The notes: generated from the letters alone by a model not told the origin. Positions 1 through 7,146 are shown, numbered from the stretch's first letter. The stretch: 32,548 bases of DNA from an uncultured Eubacteriales bacterium (GCA_900542565.1 UQOC01000022.1:1-32548); one strand, 5' to 3'. Translations and numbers: made by a program.

Positions 1-112
1 GCTTTTTATCTTTGCAGACTTCTGCTCTAAAACAGCCGTTTTCTTCCCACATGTTGTAGATCCGTTCTTCAAAATCTTTTGGATCGTAATTTTTCGCAAG
101 ATTCTTTTCCAT
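1..112 (-). CDS. valS: Valine--tRNA ligase, N-terminal part (runs off the window)
   Basis: Only the first 37 codons lie in the window. They read MEKNLAKNYDPKDFEER and continue with an NMWEENGCFRAEV-type stretch, which is the usual start of class I valyl-tRNA synthetases (the YDPK...EER..W..NG..RAE pattern before the HIGH domain). The enzyme charges tRNA-Val in the cytoplasm. The start is set by an AGGAGA Shine-Dalgarno seven bases upstream of the ATG. A T-box leader and terminator lie directly upstream, which fits a tRNA-regulated synthetase gene. The catalytic domains are outside the window, so the ValS assignment rests on the N-terminus and the leader. Confidence 0.85.
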   Translation of the reverse strand, partial: MEKNLAKNYDPKDFEERIYNMWEENGCFRAEVCKDKK

Positions 113-211
113 TGATGTCTCCTTTTGTTTATGATTGAATCGGCGCTGATACGCCGTTTTTGCCCTATTGCTTTCGGCTCCGGACACGGTCCTTCACAAT
201 ACACGGAAAAT

Positions 212-238
212 AAAAAAACCGTCCTCGCTAAAGGACGG
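212..238 (-). terminator. Intrinsic terminator of the valS T-box
   Basis: Perfect 7-bp stem CCGTCCT/AGGACGG (219-225 with 232-238), a TTAGCG loop and a run of seven U on the minus strand. It follows the T-box core, so it is the regulated terminator of the leader. Confidence 0.9.
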
Positions 239-450
239 ATATTTCCGCGGTACCACCTTTATTCTCCCTGCTCGTATCTACCAGTCAAAATGCGGCAGAG
301 CCGGGCACCGGGAGCCCTCGTTATCAGTAAAACTCAGAAGCAACCTTCGGCAGACGCCTTCCGGAAAGCTCTCAGCCTGCGGCTTTCCTCTCTGTAAGGG
401 GCTGGACCCTGCTTACTCCTCTTCGTCATCGTTTTTATGAAATTGCTATG
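212..450 (-). promoter_or_regulatory. T-box leader of valS
   Basis: The minus strand carries the T-box core AGGTGGTACCGCGG at 245-258, followed by a terminator. Its TGGT bulge can pair with an ACCA tRNA end, as expected for tRNA-Val with A73. Upstream are the purine-rich AGAGAGGAAAG segment and a GGCTGAGAG motif typical of stem I. Known T-boxes sense uncharged cognate tRNA and switch an antiterminator against the terminator. The specifier codon is not certain: a GTT (Val) triplet at 342-344 lies near the expected place, but I could not fold the RNA. Confidence 0.88.
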
Positions 451-455
451 GTGAT

Positions 456-484
456 ATTTTATATATTTTTCCGGCAAAAGTCAA
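456..484 (-). promoter_or_regulatory. Sigma-A promoter of the valS leader
   Basis: TTGACT (479-484), 17-bp spacer, TAAAAT (456-461) on the minus strand, just upstream of the T-box RNA. It lies between the DUF1989 stop codon and the leader, so valS is transcribed independently. Confidence 0.65.
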
Positions 485-533
485 TAGGCCCTCGCAGATA
501 ATCAGTCCGATGGTCTGCATGATTGCGCTAAGT

Positions 534-1114
534 TCAGTCCTCGACGATGATCTTTATGGAGGTGCATTTTCCGCTGTTGCAATCGCTCTCCGATACGCTG
601 CATGCGGCTATGCCAAGGCGTACATCCATCTTGGCCTTCAGGACCACCTTGCTCCCGGCTTTGGAAAGAGGCTTCCTGACGGCGATCCTGCCGCCGTCCA
701 GGATCTCTGTATACATGAACAGATTGACAGGGCAGATCATAGGCCGCTTTTCGCCGAGGGCGCCGTTGATATTATCCAGACAGTTGGGATGGCCGTCTCC
801 ATTGTGGTAGAAAAAATCGTACATCTCCGGACGGCAGCAAGGGTGCAGCAGGTCATGCTCACCCACCTCGTCATAAGTCACTTCAAACATAGGTCTGTAA
901 AGATTGGTATATACCATGTCGCCGGCTCTGAGTTTCAGCGATTCGTTGCAGTCTATGGTTACTCCGGTGGAAAGGAATTCATTGGGAGTTTCAGCGCTTT
1001 CTGCGAAGAATCTACTACCTGACCGCCTTCTATATCTACCACCGTGATATTCTGGCCGGCCTTGGCATCTATGGCCATGCCGCTGCATGGTCCTATGATA
1101 TATTCTTTTTTCAT
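534..1114 (-). pseudogene. DUF1989 (urea carboxylase-associated) protein, frameshifted
   Basis: The gene opens at the ATG at 1114 with MKKEYIIGPCSGMAIDAKAG, behind a strong AGGGGGGGAGA Shine-Dalgarno 18 bp after folD. It runs in frame to about 1010, where GTAGTAGATTCTTCGCAG appears to miss one base: restoring a T gives VVDFFAESAETPNEF and a continuous product of about 193 aa. The second part has the conserved HPCCRPEMYDFF and GDGHPNCLDN segments, whose Cys and His residues probably bind metal. DUF1989 proteins are often found beside urea amidolyase genes, but none is seen here and the function is unknown. The single missing base in a short A-run could be a true inactivating mutation or a sequencing error. 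It forms an operon with folD. Confidence 0.75.
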
Positions 1115-1132
1115 CTGTCTCCCCCCCTTAGT

Positions 1133-1999
1133 TTAGTCCTCCTGCTTGGCGGCGGCCGCCTCGGCAGCTTCAGCCACATGGTACATGAGCAGAGCTGTAG
1201 TCACGCTCCCTACGCCTCCCGGAACAGGGGTGATGGCCGAAGCCTTTTTTCCTATATCATCCATATCAGCATCACCGCACATTTTGCCGGACGGGTCGAA
1301 GTTGATCCCTACATCTATGATGGTCTGACTGCCGCTTACATGGTCTGCTGTCACCGTGTTTATCCTGCCGGCAGCAGAGATGATGATGTCTGAATTCTTG
1401 CATATCCCGGCCAGATCTTCCGGCGAAACTTTGCTGTGGCACATGGTCACGGCGGCATTCCTGTCAAGGAGCATCATGGAGACAGGCTTGCCGACTACCA
1501 GGCTCCTGCCTATTACCGTGACCTTTTTTCCTTCAAGCCCTATACCGTAGTAATCCAATATGGCAATGGCCGCCTCAGCGGTACAAGGCGGAAAACCTCT
1601 GCGGTTCCCGGTAAAAAGCCCTGCCACGCTGGCGTCTGATATGCCGTCCACATCCTTTTGTGGAGCGATGTGATTCCTTATCTTGTCTTCGTCTACCGAC
1701 TTGGGCAGGGGGCGGAAAAGCAGTATGCCATGTATGTTGCCGTCTTCGTTCATGACTTTCAGCACATCTAATATATCGCTTTCATCGCTGTCTGCGTCCA
1801 TTATATATTTTTCAATATGTATCCCCAGAGCATTGGCCGTCTTGACAGCGCTGTTTTCGTAGGCCATATCGCTCTCGTTTGCGCCGACCCTGAGGATGCC
1901 TAATGTGGGCACGATGTTCTTTTCCAGCATGGCGGACACCATGTCCGTCGTCTTTTCTTTTATATAATCTGATACCGGTTTGCCTTTGAGCAGCTGCAT
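1133..1999 (-). CDS. folD: Bifunctional methylene-THF dehydrogenase/methenyl-THF cyclohydrolase
   Basis: A 288-aa cytoplasmic enzyme that interconverts 5,10-methylene-THF and 10-formyl-THF using NADP. Family motifs are clear: the substrate-side Tyr47 in MAYENSAVK, the DVDGIS motif, the NADP-binding GRSLVVGKPV loop, and the C-terminal PGGVGSVT signature. In E. coli and human FolD a Lys sits four residues after the Tyr; here that position is Ala51 and the nearest Lys is Lys53, at +6. I recall similar spacing in other clostridial FolD proteins, so activity is still likely. An AAAGGAG Shine-Dalgarno and a consensus promoter precede the ATG. It works with Fhs (11249-12925) in one-carbon metabolism and is followed by the DUF1989 gene. 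Confidence 0.95.
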   Translation of the reverse strand: MQLLKGKPVSDYIKEKTTDMVSAMLEKNIVPTLGILRVGANESDMAYENSAVKTANALGIHIEKYIMDADSDESDILDVLKVMNEDGNIHGILLFRPLPKSVDEDKIRNHIAPQKDVDGISDASVAGLFTGNRRGFPPCTAEAAIAILDYYGIGLEGKKVTVIGRSLVVGKPVSMMLLDRNAAVTMCHSKVSPEDLAGICKNSDIIISAAGRINTVTADHVSGSQTIIDVGINFDPSGKMCGDADMDDIGKKASAITPVPGGVGSVTTALLMYHVAEAAEAAAAKQED

Positions 2000-2035
2000 G
2001 TTGTTCTCCTTTAAATCAAAATACTTGTCTTGCTA

Positions 2036-2064
2036 ATTATATCATCCGGCCCTGAAATTTGCAA
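2036..2064 (-). promoter_or_regulatory. Sigma-A promoter of folD
   Basis: TTGCAA (2059-2064), 17-bp spacer, perfect TATAAT (2036-2041) on the minus strand. The left duplicated flank of the insertion sequence begins five bases upstream of the -35 box, so the insertion spared the core promoter but replaced everything upstream. Confidence 0.75.
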
Positions 2065-2068
2065 TGAT

Positions 2069-2094
2069 ACGAAAAATCCCGGAAGGGCATGGCC
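2069..2094. repeat. Left 26-bp flanking direct repeat of the IS (target duplication)
   Basis: Identical to 3251-3276. The two copies directly abut the outer ends of the element's terminal inverted repeats, as expected for a target-site duplication. The segment contains CCCTTCCGGG followed by ATTTTT on the minus strand, a weak terminator-like sequence downstream of the MATE gene. Confidence 0.85.
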
Positions 2095-3250
2095 TGTAGC
2101 TTTACAATAGATGTGAGACTTTAGTAGTAGAAAAAAGCGATTGAGTCCATTAGAATGGTTTTACCACAAATCATCTAAAGAAAGGACTATCAATCGCTAT
2201 GAATAGTATAACACACTCACAACGATATTTGCCACATACTTTTAACACAAGATTCTATGCGGTAAACCTATACCGCAGCGGCTGCTCCGTTAATTTTGTC
2301 TGCCGCAGATATCATATCTCCAAAGCTTCCCTGATGCGTTGGAACAAGCGATTCGATGGGACCAAAGACTCCCTTATGGATAAGTCTCACAGACCGATCA
2401 CCCCACATCCCAACGCTCATACGCACATCGAGCTTAAATGGATCAAAGATCTTCACCGCAGGAATCCTAATATCTCTGTCTGTGAGATGTATGGCAAGCT
2501 TCGCTCTCAAAAGGGGTATAGCAGGCATCCCGGCTCACTTTACAGAATATATAAGGCCCTTGGCTTTTCTTCCAAAGCCTCTTCTACCAAGAAGAAAAGA
2601 AAGCCTCAAAAGTACCACACTCCTTCTTCTCTTGGGATCAAATGGCAAATGGATGTAAAATATGTCCCAAGCGCCTGTTATGTTGGCCAGATGCCCGATA
2701 AATTCTACCAGTACACAGTGATAGATGAAGCCTCCCGGGAGCGGTTTATCTATCCGTACAAAGAGCAAAGCAGTTACAGTACGATTGACTTTGTTAAACG
2801 AGCCATAGCATTCTTCGGGTACAAACCTGAAACGATCCAGACGGATAACGGCAGCGAATTTACTTATTCAAAAGAATACAAACGCACACATCCTTTTGAT
2901 AAGTTTTGCCAGAGTTACTGTATCAACCACAAGCTTATACGGCCAAGAACTCCGTGGCACAACGGCAAGGTCGAACGCAGTCACAGAAACGATCAGGAGA
3001 GGTTTTACAACTTCCTGACTTTCTACTCATTTGATGACTTAAAGACACAGATGTACCGATATATGCGTCGATCAAACAGGATCCCTATGGCTGTGCTTGG
3101 ATGGATGTCGCCTATAGAAAAACGCTTTCAACTGGAAGCAATGGCATCTGGATCATGTTCGATGTGACTACCTTTGGCAACCGTTTTAATGGTATCACTT
3201 GACCTTTTTCTTTTTCACGAATTTGGTCTCACATCATTGACTAATGTACA
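2095..3250 (+). mobile_element. IS481-like insertion sequence, 1156 bp
   Basis: The element is bounded by 25-bp imperfect inverted repeats: 2095-2119 starting TGTAGCTTTACA and 3226-3250, whose complement starts TGTACATTAGTC. Both end with the shared GATGTGAGAC. It holds one intact transposase gene and is flanked by identical 26-bp repeats, so it looks complete and fairly recent. IS481 elements usually make shorter duplications (about 4-15 bp). From memory, the IS1202 group makes 24-29 bp duplications, so family placement should be checked. It sits between the 3' end of the MATE gene and the folD promoter and interrupts no coding sequence. Confidence 0.88.
2199..3167 (+). CDS. DDE transposase, IS481-like
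   Basis: A 322-aa protein encoded opposite to its neighbours and filling the insertion sequence. An N-terminal helix-turn-helix (about residues 24-50, CSVNFVCRRYHISKASLMRW) binds the element ends. The rve-type catalytic core follows, with D152 in WQMDVKY, D216 in QTDNGSEF and E259 in HNGKVERSHR. A basic linker KKKRKPQKY lies between the two. The sequence is full length with no stop or frameshift, so the enzyme is probably active. Translation most likely starts at ATG 2199; the AAAGGA upstream is about 12 bases away. It cuts and joins DNA at the inverted repeats of its own element. Confidence 0.9.
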   Translation: MNSITHSQRYLPHTFNTRFYAVNLYRSGCSVNFVCRRYHISKASLMRWNKRFDGTKDSLMDKSHRPITPHPNAHTHIELKWIKDLHRRNPNISVCEMYGKLRSQKGYSRHPGSLYRIYKALGFSSKASSTKKKRKPQKYHTPSSLGIKWQMDVKYVPSACYVGQMPDKFYQYTVIDEASRERFIYPYKEQSSYSTIDFVKRAIAFFGYKPETIQTDNGSEFTYSKEYKRTHPFDKFCQSYCINHKLIRPRTPWHNGKVERSHRNDQERFYNFLTFYSFDDLKTQMYRYMRRSNRIPMAVLGWMSPIEKRFQLEAMASGSCSM

Positions 3251-3276
3251 ACGAAAAATCCCGGAAGGGCATGGCC
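3251..3276. repeat. Right 26-bp flanking direct repeat of the IS
   Basis: Exact copy of 2069-2094, directly outside the right inverted repeat of the element. It lies 14 bp beyond the MATE stop codon. Confidence 0.85.
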
Positions 3277-3290
3277 TTTCACATCTGCTG

Positions 3291-4646
3291 TCATTTCCCT
3301 TCTCTCAGCATCTTTCTGAAAGTGAACCAGAACATGGTCACCGTAGTGGCAACAGCTATGGTATCAGCAACCGGCTCAGCCAGGAAAACTGCAAGGACAT
3401 TATCTTCCATAAATACAGGCAGGATGTAGATCAGCGGGATAAGGACTATGATCTTTCTGAATATCGCCAGAAAAGAGCTGGTCTTGGCATTGCCGAAAGC
3501 CACAAAAGTCTGCTGGCAGCTTGTCTGCAATCCCATTATGCATATCATGGCCATGTATATGCGCAGCGCCCAGCAGGACATTTCGGCCAGTTCCGGATCG
3601 TCGGTAAAGACCGCCACAAATATTGACGGAAACAGCTGTACAAGTGCCCACAATATACACGAATATCCCAAGCAGCACATGGTCTGGAGCTTAAATGCCT
3701 CTTTGACTCGGTGAAGGTTCCCGGCGCCGTAATTAAAGCTTATTATCGGCTGGCCTCCCTGGGTGAATCCCTGCAGAGGCAACATTGCAAACTGCATTAC
3801 ACTTGAAAGTATGGTCATCGTGCCGACAGCCAGATCTCCTCCGTATTTAAGCAGTGAAGAGTTGAAGCACAGCACCAGAACGCTTTCCGTAAACTGCATT
3901 ACAAAAGGTGCAATACCCAGGGCTACCGCTGGCAGAAGTATGGAAAGGCTTATGGGCATATTTTCTCGCCTTATCTTCAAAGTCGCTTTTTTGCCGCAAA
4001 GAAAACGCAAGGCCCAGACGGCGCTTATCGCCTGTGAGATCACCGTTGCCAATGCTGCGCCCCTTACGCCCATATCAAAAGCAAAAATAAATACAGGGTC
4101 AAGGACTATGTTAGATATAGCTCCGATAACCACTGTCATCATGCTTATCTTGGAAAAGCCCTGGGCAGAGATAAAGGCATTGAGACCAAGAGTCAGCTGC
4201 ACAAAGACAGTCCCGACAGCGTATATGGTCATATAGTCCATGGCATAACCTATCGTGTTGTCGCTGGCACCGAACATATACAGCAGCGGTCTTTGAAATA
4301 TCAGCACTATGGCTGGTAAACCCGCCGCTACAGCCAGAAGAGCAGAAAAACAGTTGCCGAGTATCTTTTCCGCTGTTTTTCTGTCTCCTCTGCCCATAAA
4401 GATACTTGCCCTAGGTGCGCCTCCCATGCCGACAAGATATGCAAAAGCTGAGACTATCATTATTATCGGGAAGCACACGCCCACGCCGGTCAGGGCCGTA
4501 GCTCCTATATCAGCTATGTGTCCGATATACATCCTGTCTACCATATTGTAAAGAGCGTTGACAAGCTGGGAGACTATGGCAGGTACGGCCAGAATGAAAA
4601 GCAGGTGCTTAACAGGCTCATTGCCCAGATCCACCTCGTTGCTCAT
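3291..4646 (-). CDS. MATE family multidrug efflux transporter
   Basis: About 451 aa, an integral membrane protein with roughly 12 hydrophobic segments. MATE exporters expel drugs or toxic metabolites using a Na+ or H+ gradient. Near the N-terminus PAIVSQLVNALYNMVDRMYIGH is the typical first-helix signature of the DinF/NorM-like MATE group in clostridia. The start at 4646 (MSNEVDLGN) is preferred because AGGAG lies seven bases upstream, directly after the marR stop. An alternative ATG at 4670 (MRKNRS) overlaps marR and has a weaker GGGAGA site. The gene follows marR in one operon, so the regulator most likely controls its expression. The substrate cannot be predicted. The insertion sequence lies 40 bp past its stop codon. 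Confidence 0.9.
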   Translation of the reverse strand: MSNEVDLGNEPVKHLLFILAVPAIVSQLVNALYNMVDRMYIGHIADIGATALTGVGVCFPIIMIVSAFAYLVGMGGAPRASIFMGRGDRKTAEKILGNCFSALLAVAAGLPAIVLIFQRPLLYMFGASDNTIGYAMDYMTIYAVGTVFVQLTLGLNAFISAQGFSKISMMTVVIGAISNIVLDPVFIFAFDMGVRGAALATVISQAISAVWALRFLCGKKATLKIRRENMPISLSILLPAVALGIAPFVMQFTESVLVLCFNSSLLKYGGDLAVGTMTILSSVMQFAMLPLQGFTQGGQPIISFNYGAGNLHRVKEAFKLQTMCCLGYSCILWALVQLFPSIFVAVFTDDPELAEMSCWALRIYMAMICIMGLQTSCQQTFVAFGNAKTSSFLAIFRKIIVLIPLIYILPVFMEDNVLAVFLAEPVADTIAVATTVTMFWFTFRKMLREGK

Positions 4647-4656
4647 ATTGATGCTC

Positions 4657-5109
4657 CTATTTTTTCTCATGTTCTTTTCTCCCTTTTTCAAAATTACCGA
4701 GGATCTTTTCCATGGTTTCTTCCATGTTCTGTATGTCTTTATCAGGGATGTCACTCAGGACTTCGCTGTTTATCTTTCGTATCTCATTTTTTATCCTGTC
4801 AATAAGAGGCATGGCGTTTTCCGTCAGTTTAAGGCGGCTGCTCCTGCGGTCTGTCTCATCTTCCTCAGCAATGACCAGCCCCTTTTCTCTCAGGGCTGAA
4901 AGGCTCCTGCTGACAAGGCCTTTTGAGACGCCAAGAACAAAGGTGAGTTCACCTGCGGTTGTAATGCTTTTATTATTGTAAAGCAATATCAATATGGATA
5001 TTTCGTTGGGGGTGAACTTTTCTCCTTCAAGGCTCAGGTTTATCCGTTCCGCATATACTTTTCTTATCCTCGAAAGGTAATCAAGCATGTTTTCTACTGT
5101 TCTTACCAT
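4657..5109 (-). CDS. MarR family transcriptional regulator
   Basis: A 150-aa winged-helix protein. The DNA-binding segment spans about residues 50-95: TTAGELTFVLGVSKGLVSRS is the helix-turn-helix and DETDRRSSRLKLTENA is the wing with the DxRxxx(L)T signature of MarR proteins. Such proteins dimerise and usually repress efflux genes until a small phenolic or drug ligand releases them. It is directly followed by the MATE exporter gene, and a 28-bp palindrome overlaps the start of transcription upstream, so autorepression of a marR-MATE operon is the simplest reading. A GGAAAACAGGAAAAG purine stretch precedes the ATG. The ligand is unknown. Confidence 0.92.
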   Translation of the reverse strand: MVRTVENMLDYLSRIRKVYAERINLSLEGEKFTPNEISILILLYNNKSITTAGELTFVLGVSKGLVSRSLSALREKGLVIAEEDETDRRSSRLKLTENAMPLIDRIKNEIRKINSEVLSDIPDKDIQNMEETMEKILGNFEKGRKEHEKK

Positions 5110-5219
5110 CTTTTCCTGTTTTCCTTTTTATGTTTAGCTTTAAGTGCTTTCTTTTCTGAAGGCGTGCGGCTTTGATGCCCTTCGGCGATACCCTGGGATT
5201 TTCCTGCCTTCTGCAAAAT

Positions 5220-5247
5220 AAAGCCCGGCAATACGGCGCCGGGCTTT
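5220..5247 (-). terminator. Terminator hairpin inside the marR leader
   Basis: Perfect 10-bp stem AAAGCCCGGC/GCCGGGCTTT (5220-5229 with 5238-5247), 8-nt loop, then ATTTTG on the minus strand. It can end rarA transcripts, but it also lies downstream of the marR promoter, so it would act as an attenuator for marR-MATE unless the promoter used is a different one. Confidence 0.75.
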
Positions 5248-5254
5248 ATCGCTC

Positions 5255-5282
5255 GGAATTAGTTTACAAGTAAACCAATTCC
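5255..5282. promoter_or_regulatory. Palindromic MarR-type operator
   Basis: A 28-bp dyad: GGAATT, one mismatch, GTTTAC, TT, GTAAAC, one mismatch, AATTCC. It directly follows the -10 box and covers the predicted start of transcription, a classical repressor position. Length and symmetry fit a MarR dimer; binding itself is inferred. Confidence 0.75.
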
Positions 5283-5311
5283 AGTATATGCTCATCTCAG
5301 GTAAATGTCAA
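5283..5311 (-). promoter_or_regulatory. Sigma-A promoter of marR-MATE
   Basis: Perfect TTGACA (5306-5311), 17-bp spacer, TATACT (5283-5288) on the minus strand, 17 bp after the rarA stop codon. Confidence 0.8.
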
Positions 5312-5327
5312 TGTTTTTTCGGTTTTT

Positions 5328-6701
5328 CTATTTCTGATGTTCCTTTTTCCATTTTTTGATCTGTTCCAGCCTGTCCTTGAACCTTCCCTCTACTCCCTCC
5401 GCAGTCGGCCTGTAATATTCTTTTCCCTGAAGAGAATCTGGCAGGCACTGCATATTGGTCAGCTTGTCTGCTGCGTTATGGGCGTATTGATAGTCCTTTC
5501 CGTAATCCAGATCCCGCATCAGCTTGGTAACGCCGTTCCTTATGACCAGCGGCACAGGTTCGGCAAGCTGAGAAAGTGCATCTTTTTTGGCGCTCTCGTA
5601 AGCCATATAGACGGAGTTGGATTTGGGCACCATAGACATATATATTACAGCTTCAGTCAGATGTACAGAACATTCAGGCATTCCTATGAAGTGACATGCC
5701 TGATAGGCAGCAACAGCTATTTCAAGAGCTCTCGGATCAGCCAGCCCTATATCCTCACTGGCAAATCTTGTCACCCTTCTGGCGATATACAGCGGATCTT
5801 CTCCTGCTTCAAGCATCCTGGCCAGCCAATATACTGCCGCATCAGGATCCGAATTGCGCATGGATTTGTGCAGTGCAGAAATAAGATTATAATGTTCTTC
5901 TCCGTTTTTATCGTAAAGAAGAGATTTTTTAGATGTGCATTGTTCCAGGGTCTCTTCTGTGACCGTTACCGTTTCTTTGGGGGCTTCCTGCCGTGTCTGG
6001 CCTGACTCAGAAGCCGGTCCTTCGTCCTGCCTGCTGCTCTCACTGTTGAGCACCGCCATTTCCAAAGTTGAAAGTGCCATACGGGCGTCGCCGTTGGCAA
6101 ATCGTGCGATGGCCATGAGCATCTCATCCGTTATAATTATATTCTGACCGCCGAAACCTCTGGGATCCTCGATGGCCCGCCTGAGAAGTTCTGTCAGGTC
6201 GACCTCCGTAAGAGGCTTAAGGACAAATACACGGCACCTGGACAGAAGAGCTCCGTTAACCTCAAAGGACGGGTTTTCTGTGGTGGCTCCAATGAGTATT
6301 ATGCTGCCCTTTTCCACAAAAGGCAGGAATGCGTCCTGCTGAGCCTTATTGAACCTGTGTATCTCGTCTACGAACAGTATGGTCTTTTCTCCGTAAAGCC
6401 TGTTATCTTCAGCCTGCTTCATGACTGCACGGATCTCCTTGATGCCGCTGGTCACTGCGGAAAAATCAATAAAAGACGCTTTGGTCATATTGGCGATGAT
6501 CCTGGCCAGAGTGGTCTTTCCCACTCCCGGCGGTCCCCAGAAGATCATGGATGAAATATTGTCGCTTTCTATGAGATTTCGCAGCACTTTTCCTTTCCCC
6601 AGCAAATGCTGCTGTCCCACATATTCATCCAGATTCTCCGGCCTTATCCTTGCAGCCAAGGGCTGGCTCACCTGATTTTCAAATATAGACATCTGCTCCA
6701 T
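5328..6701 (-). CDS. rarA: Replication-associated recombination AAA+ ATPase RarA (MgsA)
   Basis: A 457-aa clamp-loader-like AAA+ ATPase that acts at stalled replication forks with SSB. Walker A is GPPGVGKTT (56-64), Walker B is ILFVDEIHRF with D112/E113, the sensor region is IGATTENPSF and the arginine finger lies in LLSRCRVF. The C-terminal RRVTRFASEDIGLADP and tetramerisation domain are typical of the family. Between the ATPase and C-terminal domains (about residues 221-250) is a polar, low-complexity insert (SESSRQDEGPASESGQT) that I would not expect in most RarA proteins. GGAGGGACAGAA precedes the ATG. It appears monocistronic, with its transcript ending at 5220-5247. I saw only weak promoter matches upstream. 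Confidence 0.93.
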   Translation of the reverse strand: MEQMSIFENQVSQPLAARIRPENLDEYVGQQHLLGKGKVLRNLIESDNISSMIFWGPPGVGKTTLARIIANMTKASFIDFSAVTSGIKEIRAVMKQAEDNRLYGEKTILFVDEIHRFNKAQQDAFLPFVEKGSIILIGATTENPSFEVNGALLSRCRVFVLKPLTEVDLTELLRRAIEDPRGFGGQNIIITDEMLMAIARFANGDARMALSTLEMAVLNSESSRQDEGPASESGQTRQEAPKETVTVTEETLEQCTSKKSLLYDKNGEEHYNLISALHKSMRNSDPDAAVYWLARMLEAGEDPLYIARRVTRFASEDIGLADPRALEIAVAAYQACHFIGMPECSVHLTEAVIYMSMVPKSNSVYMAYESAKKDALSQLAEPVPLVIRNGVTKLMRDLDYGKDYQYAHNAADKLTNMQCLPDSLQGKEYYRPTAEGVEGRFKDRLEQIKKWKKEHQK

Positions 6702-6810
6702 TTCTGTCCCTCCGACATCGGGTTATATCATAAGTATAACTCAATCTCTGCCGGATAGGAACAGGTTTTTTACAAATGGAAGAGGCGTGGCCAGGGAGTA
6801 TATGCCGGAT

Positions 6811-6851
6811 GTTTCCCCTGCAGCAGGAAAGTTCGATGTTTCAGGGGAAAC
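6811..6851. repeat. Inverted repeat with 10-bp perfect arms
   Basis: GTTTCCCCTG (6811-6820) and CAGGGGAAAC (6842-6851) enclose 21 nt. The right arm directly abuts the first 40-nt module. There is no U-tract, so it is not a standard terminator. Confidence 0.55.
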
Positions 6852-6891
6852 GACTACACCGAAAATGGACGATCATCTCATAACAGGGGGA
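6852..6891 (+). repeat. 40-nt module, copy 1
   Basis: Starts GACTACACCGAAAAT and ends AGGGGGA, with variable bases between. The same ends and the same 40-nt length recur at 6894-6933 and, inverted, at 7067-7106. Confidence 0.6.
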
Positions 6892-6893
6892 GC

Positions 6894-6933
6894 GACTACA
6901 CCGAAATCATTGTTTTTCGTGAATTTAGGGGGA
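6894..6933 (+). repeat. 40-nt module, copy 2
   Basis: Starts GACTACACCGAAATC and ends AGGGGGA. It begins 42 nt after copy 1 in the same orientation. Confidence 0.6.
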
Positions 6934-7040
6934 GACCGCGAAAGCTTTACCACGCAAAAATGACAAGTTTCATTGTCAATTTGTCGGAAATCCTCGCTAA
7001 TTTTCCAGAATATTGAATTTTTGCTCCCCCTCGAACTGAT

Positions 7041-7074
7041 AAATATAAAAAAACAGGGGGATGTCATCCCCCTG
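7041..7074 (-). terminator. Terminator of the flavodoxin-AKR operon
   Basis: Near-perfect stem CAGGGGGAT/ATCCCCCTG (7054-7062 with 7066-7074) followed on the minus strand by seven U and an AU-rich tail. It lies about 105 bp past the reductase stop codon and overlaps the third 40-nt module. Confidence 0.85.
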
Positions 7075-7106
7075 GCAGACTGAAAAAAACGATTTTCGGT
7101 GTAGTC
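7067..7106 (-). repeat. 40-nt module, copy 3 (inverted)
   Basis: On the minus strand it starts GACTACACCGAAAATC and ends AGGGGGA after exactly 40 nt, like copies 1 and 2. With copy 2 it makes an inverted pair of a kind seen at the ends of small non-autonomous elements. Confidence 0.6.
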
Positions 7107-7146
7107 CGGCCCAGCTGGCCTGCAATCCGGCCCAACTGGCCTGCAG
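7105..7146. repeat. 21-bp tandem duplication
   Basis: Two adjacent 21-bp units (7105-7125 and 7126-7146), each reading TCCGGCCCA-A/G-CTGGCCTGCA plus one variable base. They differ at only two positions. Confidence 0.8.

Larger units (their letters stand above)
5110..5327 (-). other. marR leader and intergenic region
   Basis: This 218-bp stretch after rarA holds, in transcript order, a near-consensus promoter, a 28-bp operator, a GC-rich terminator hairpin and then about 110 nt of leader with no gene. The leader contains further complementary segments (GAAGGC near 5205 and GCCTTC near 5160) and may be folded. No protein of reasonable quality is encoded in it. Confidence 0.6.

Noticed and set aside
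510..1022. 170-codon plus-strand frame
   Set aside because: It is antisense to the DUF1989 gene; the minus-strand protein shows conserved motifs, the plus-strand one does not.
2000..2064. A folate riboswitch in front of folD
   Set aside because: Only about 37 nt separate the predicted transcript start region from the start codon, too short for such a structure. The leader of fhs is likewise too short.
5337..6005. 222-codon plus-strand frame
   Set aside because: It is antisense to rarA and reflects that gene's codon structure.
6873..7067. 64-codon minus-strand frame in the repeat region
   Set aside because: It has no ribosome binding site, overlaps a terminator and two repeat modules, and its product matches no family I can name.
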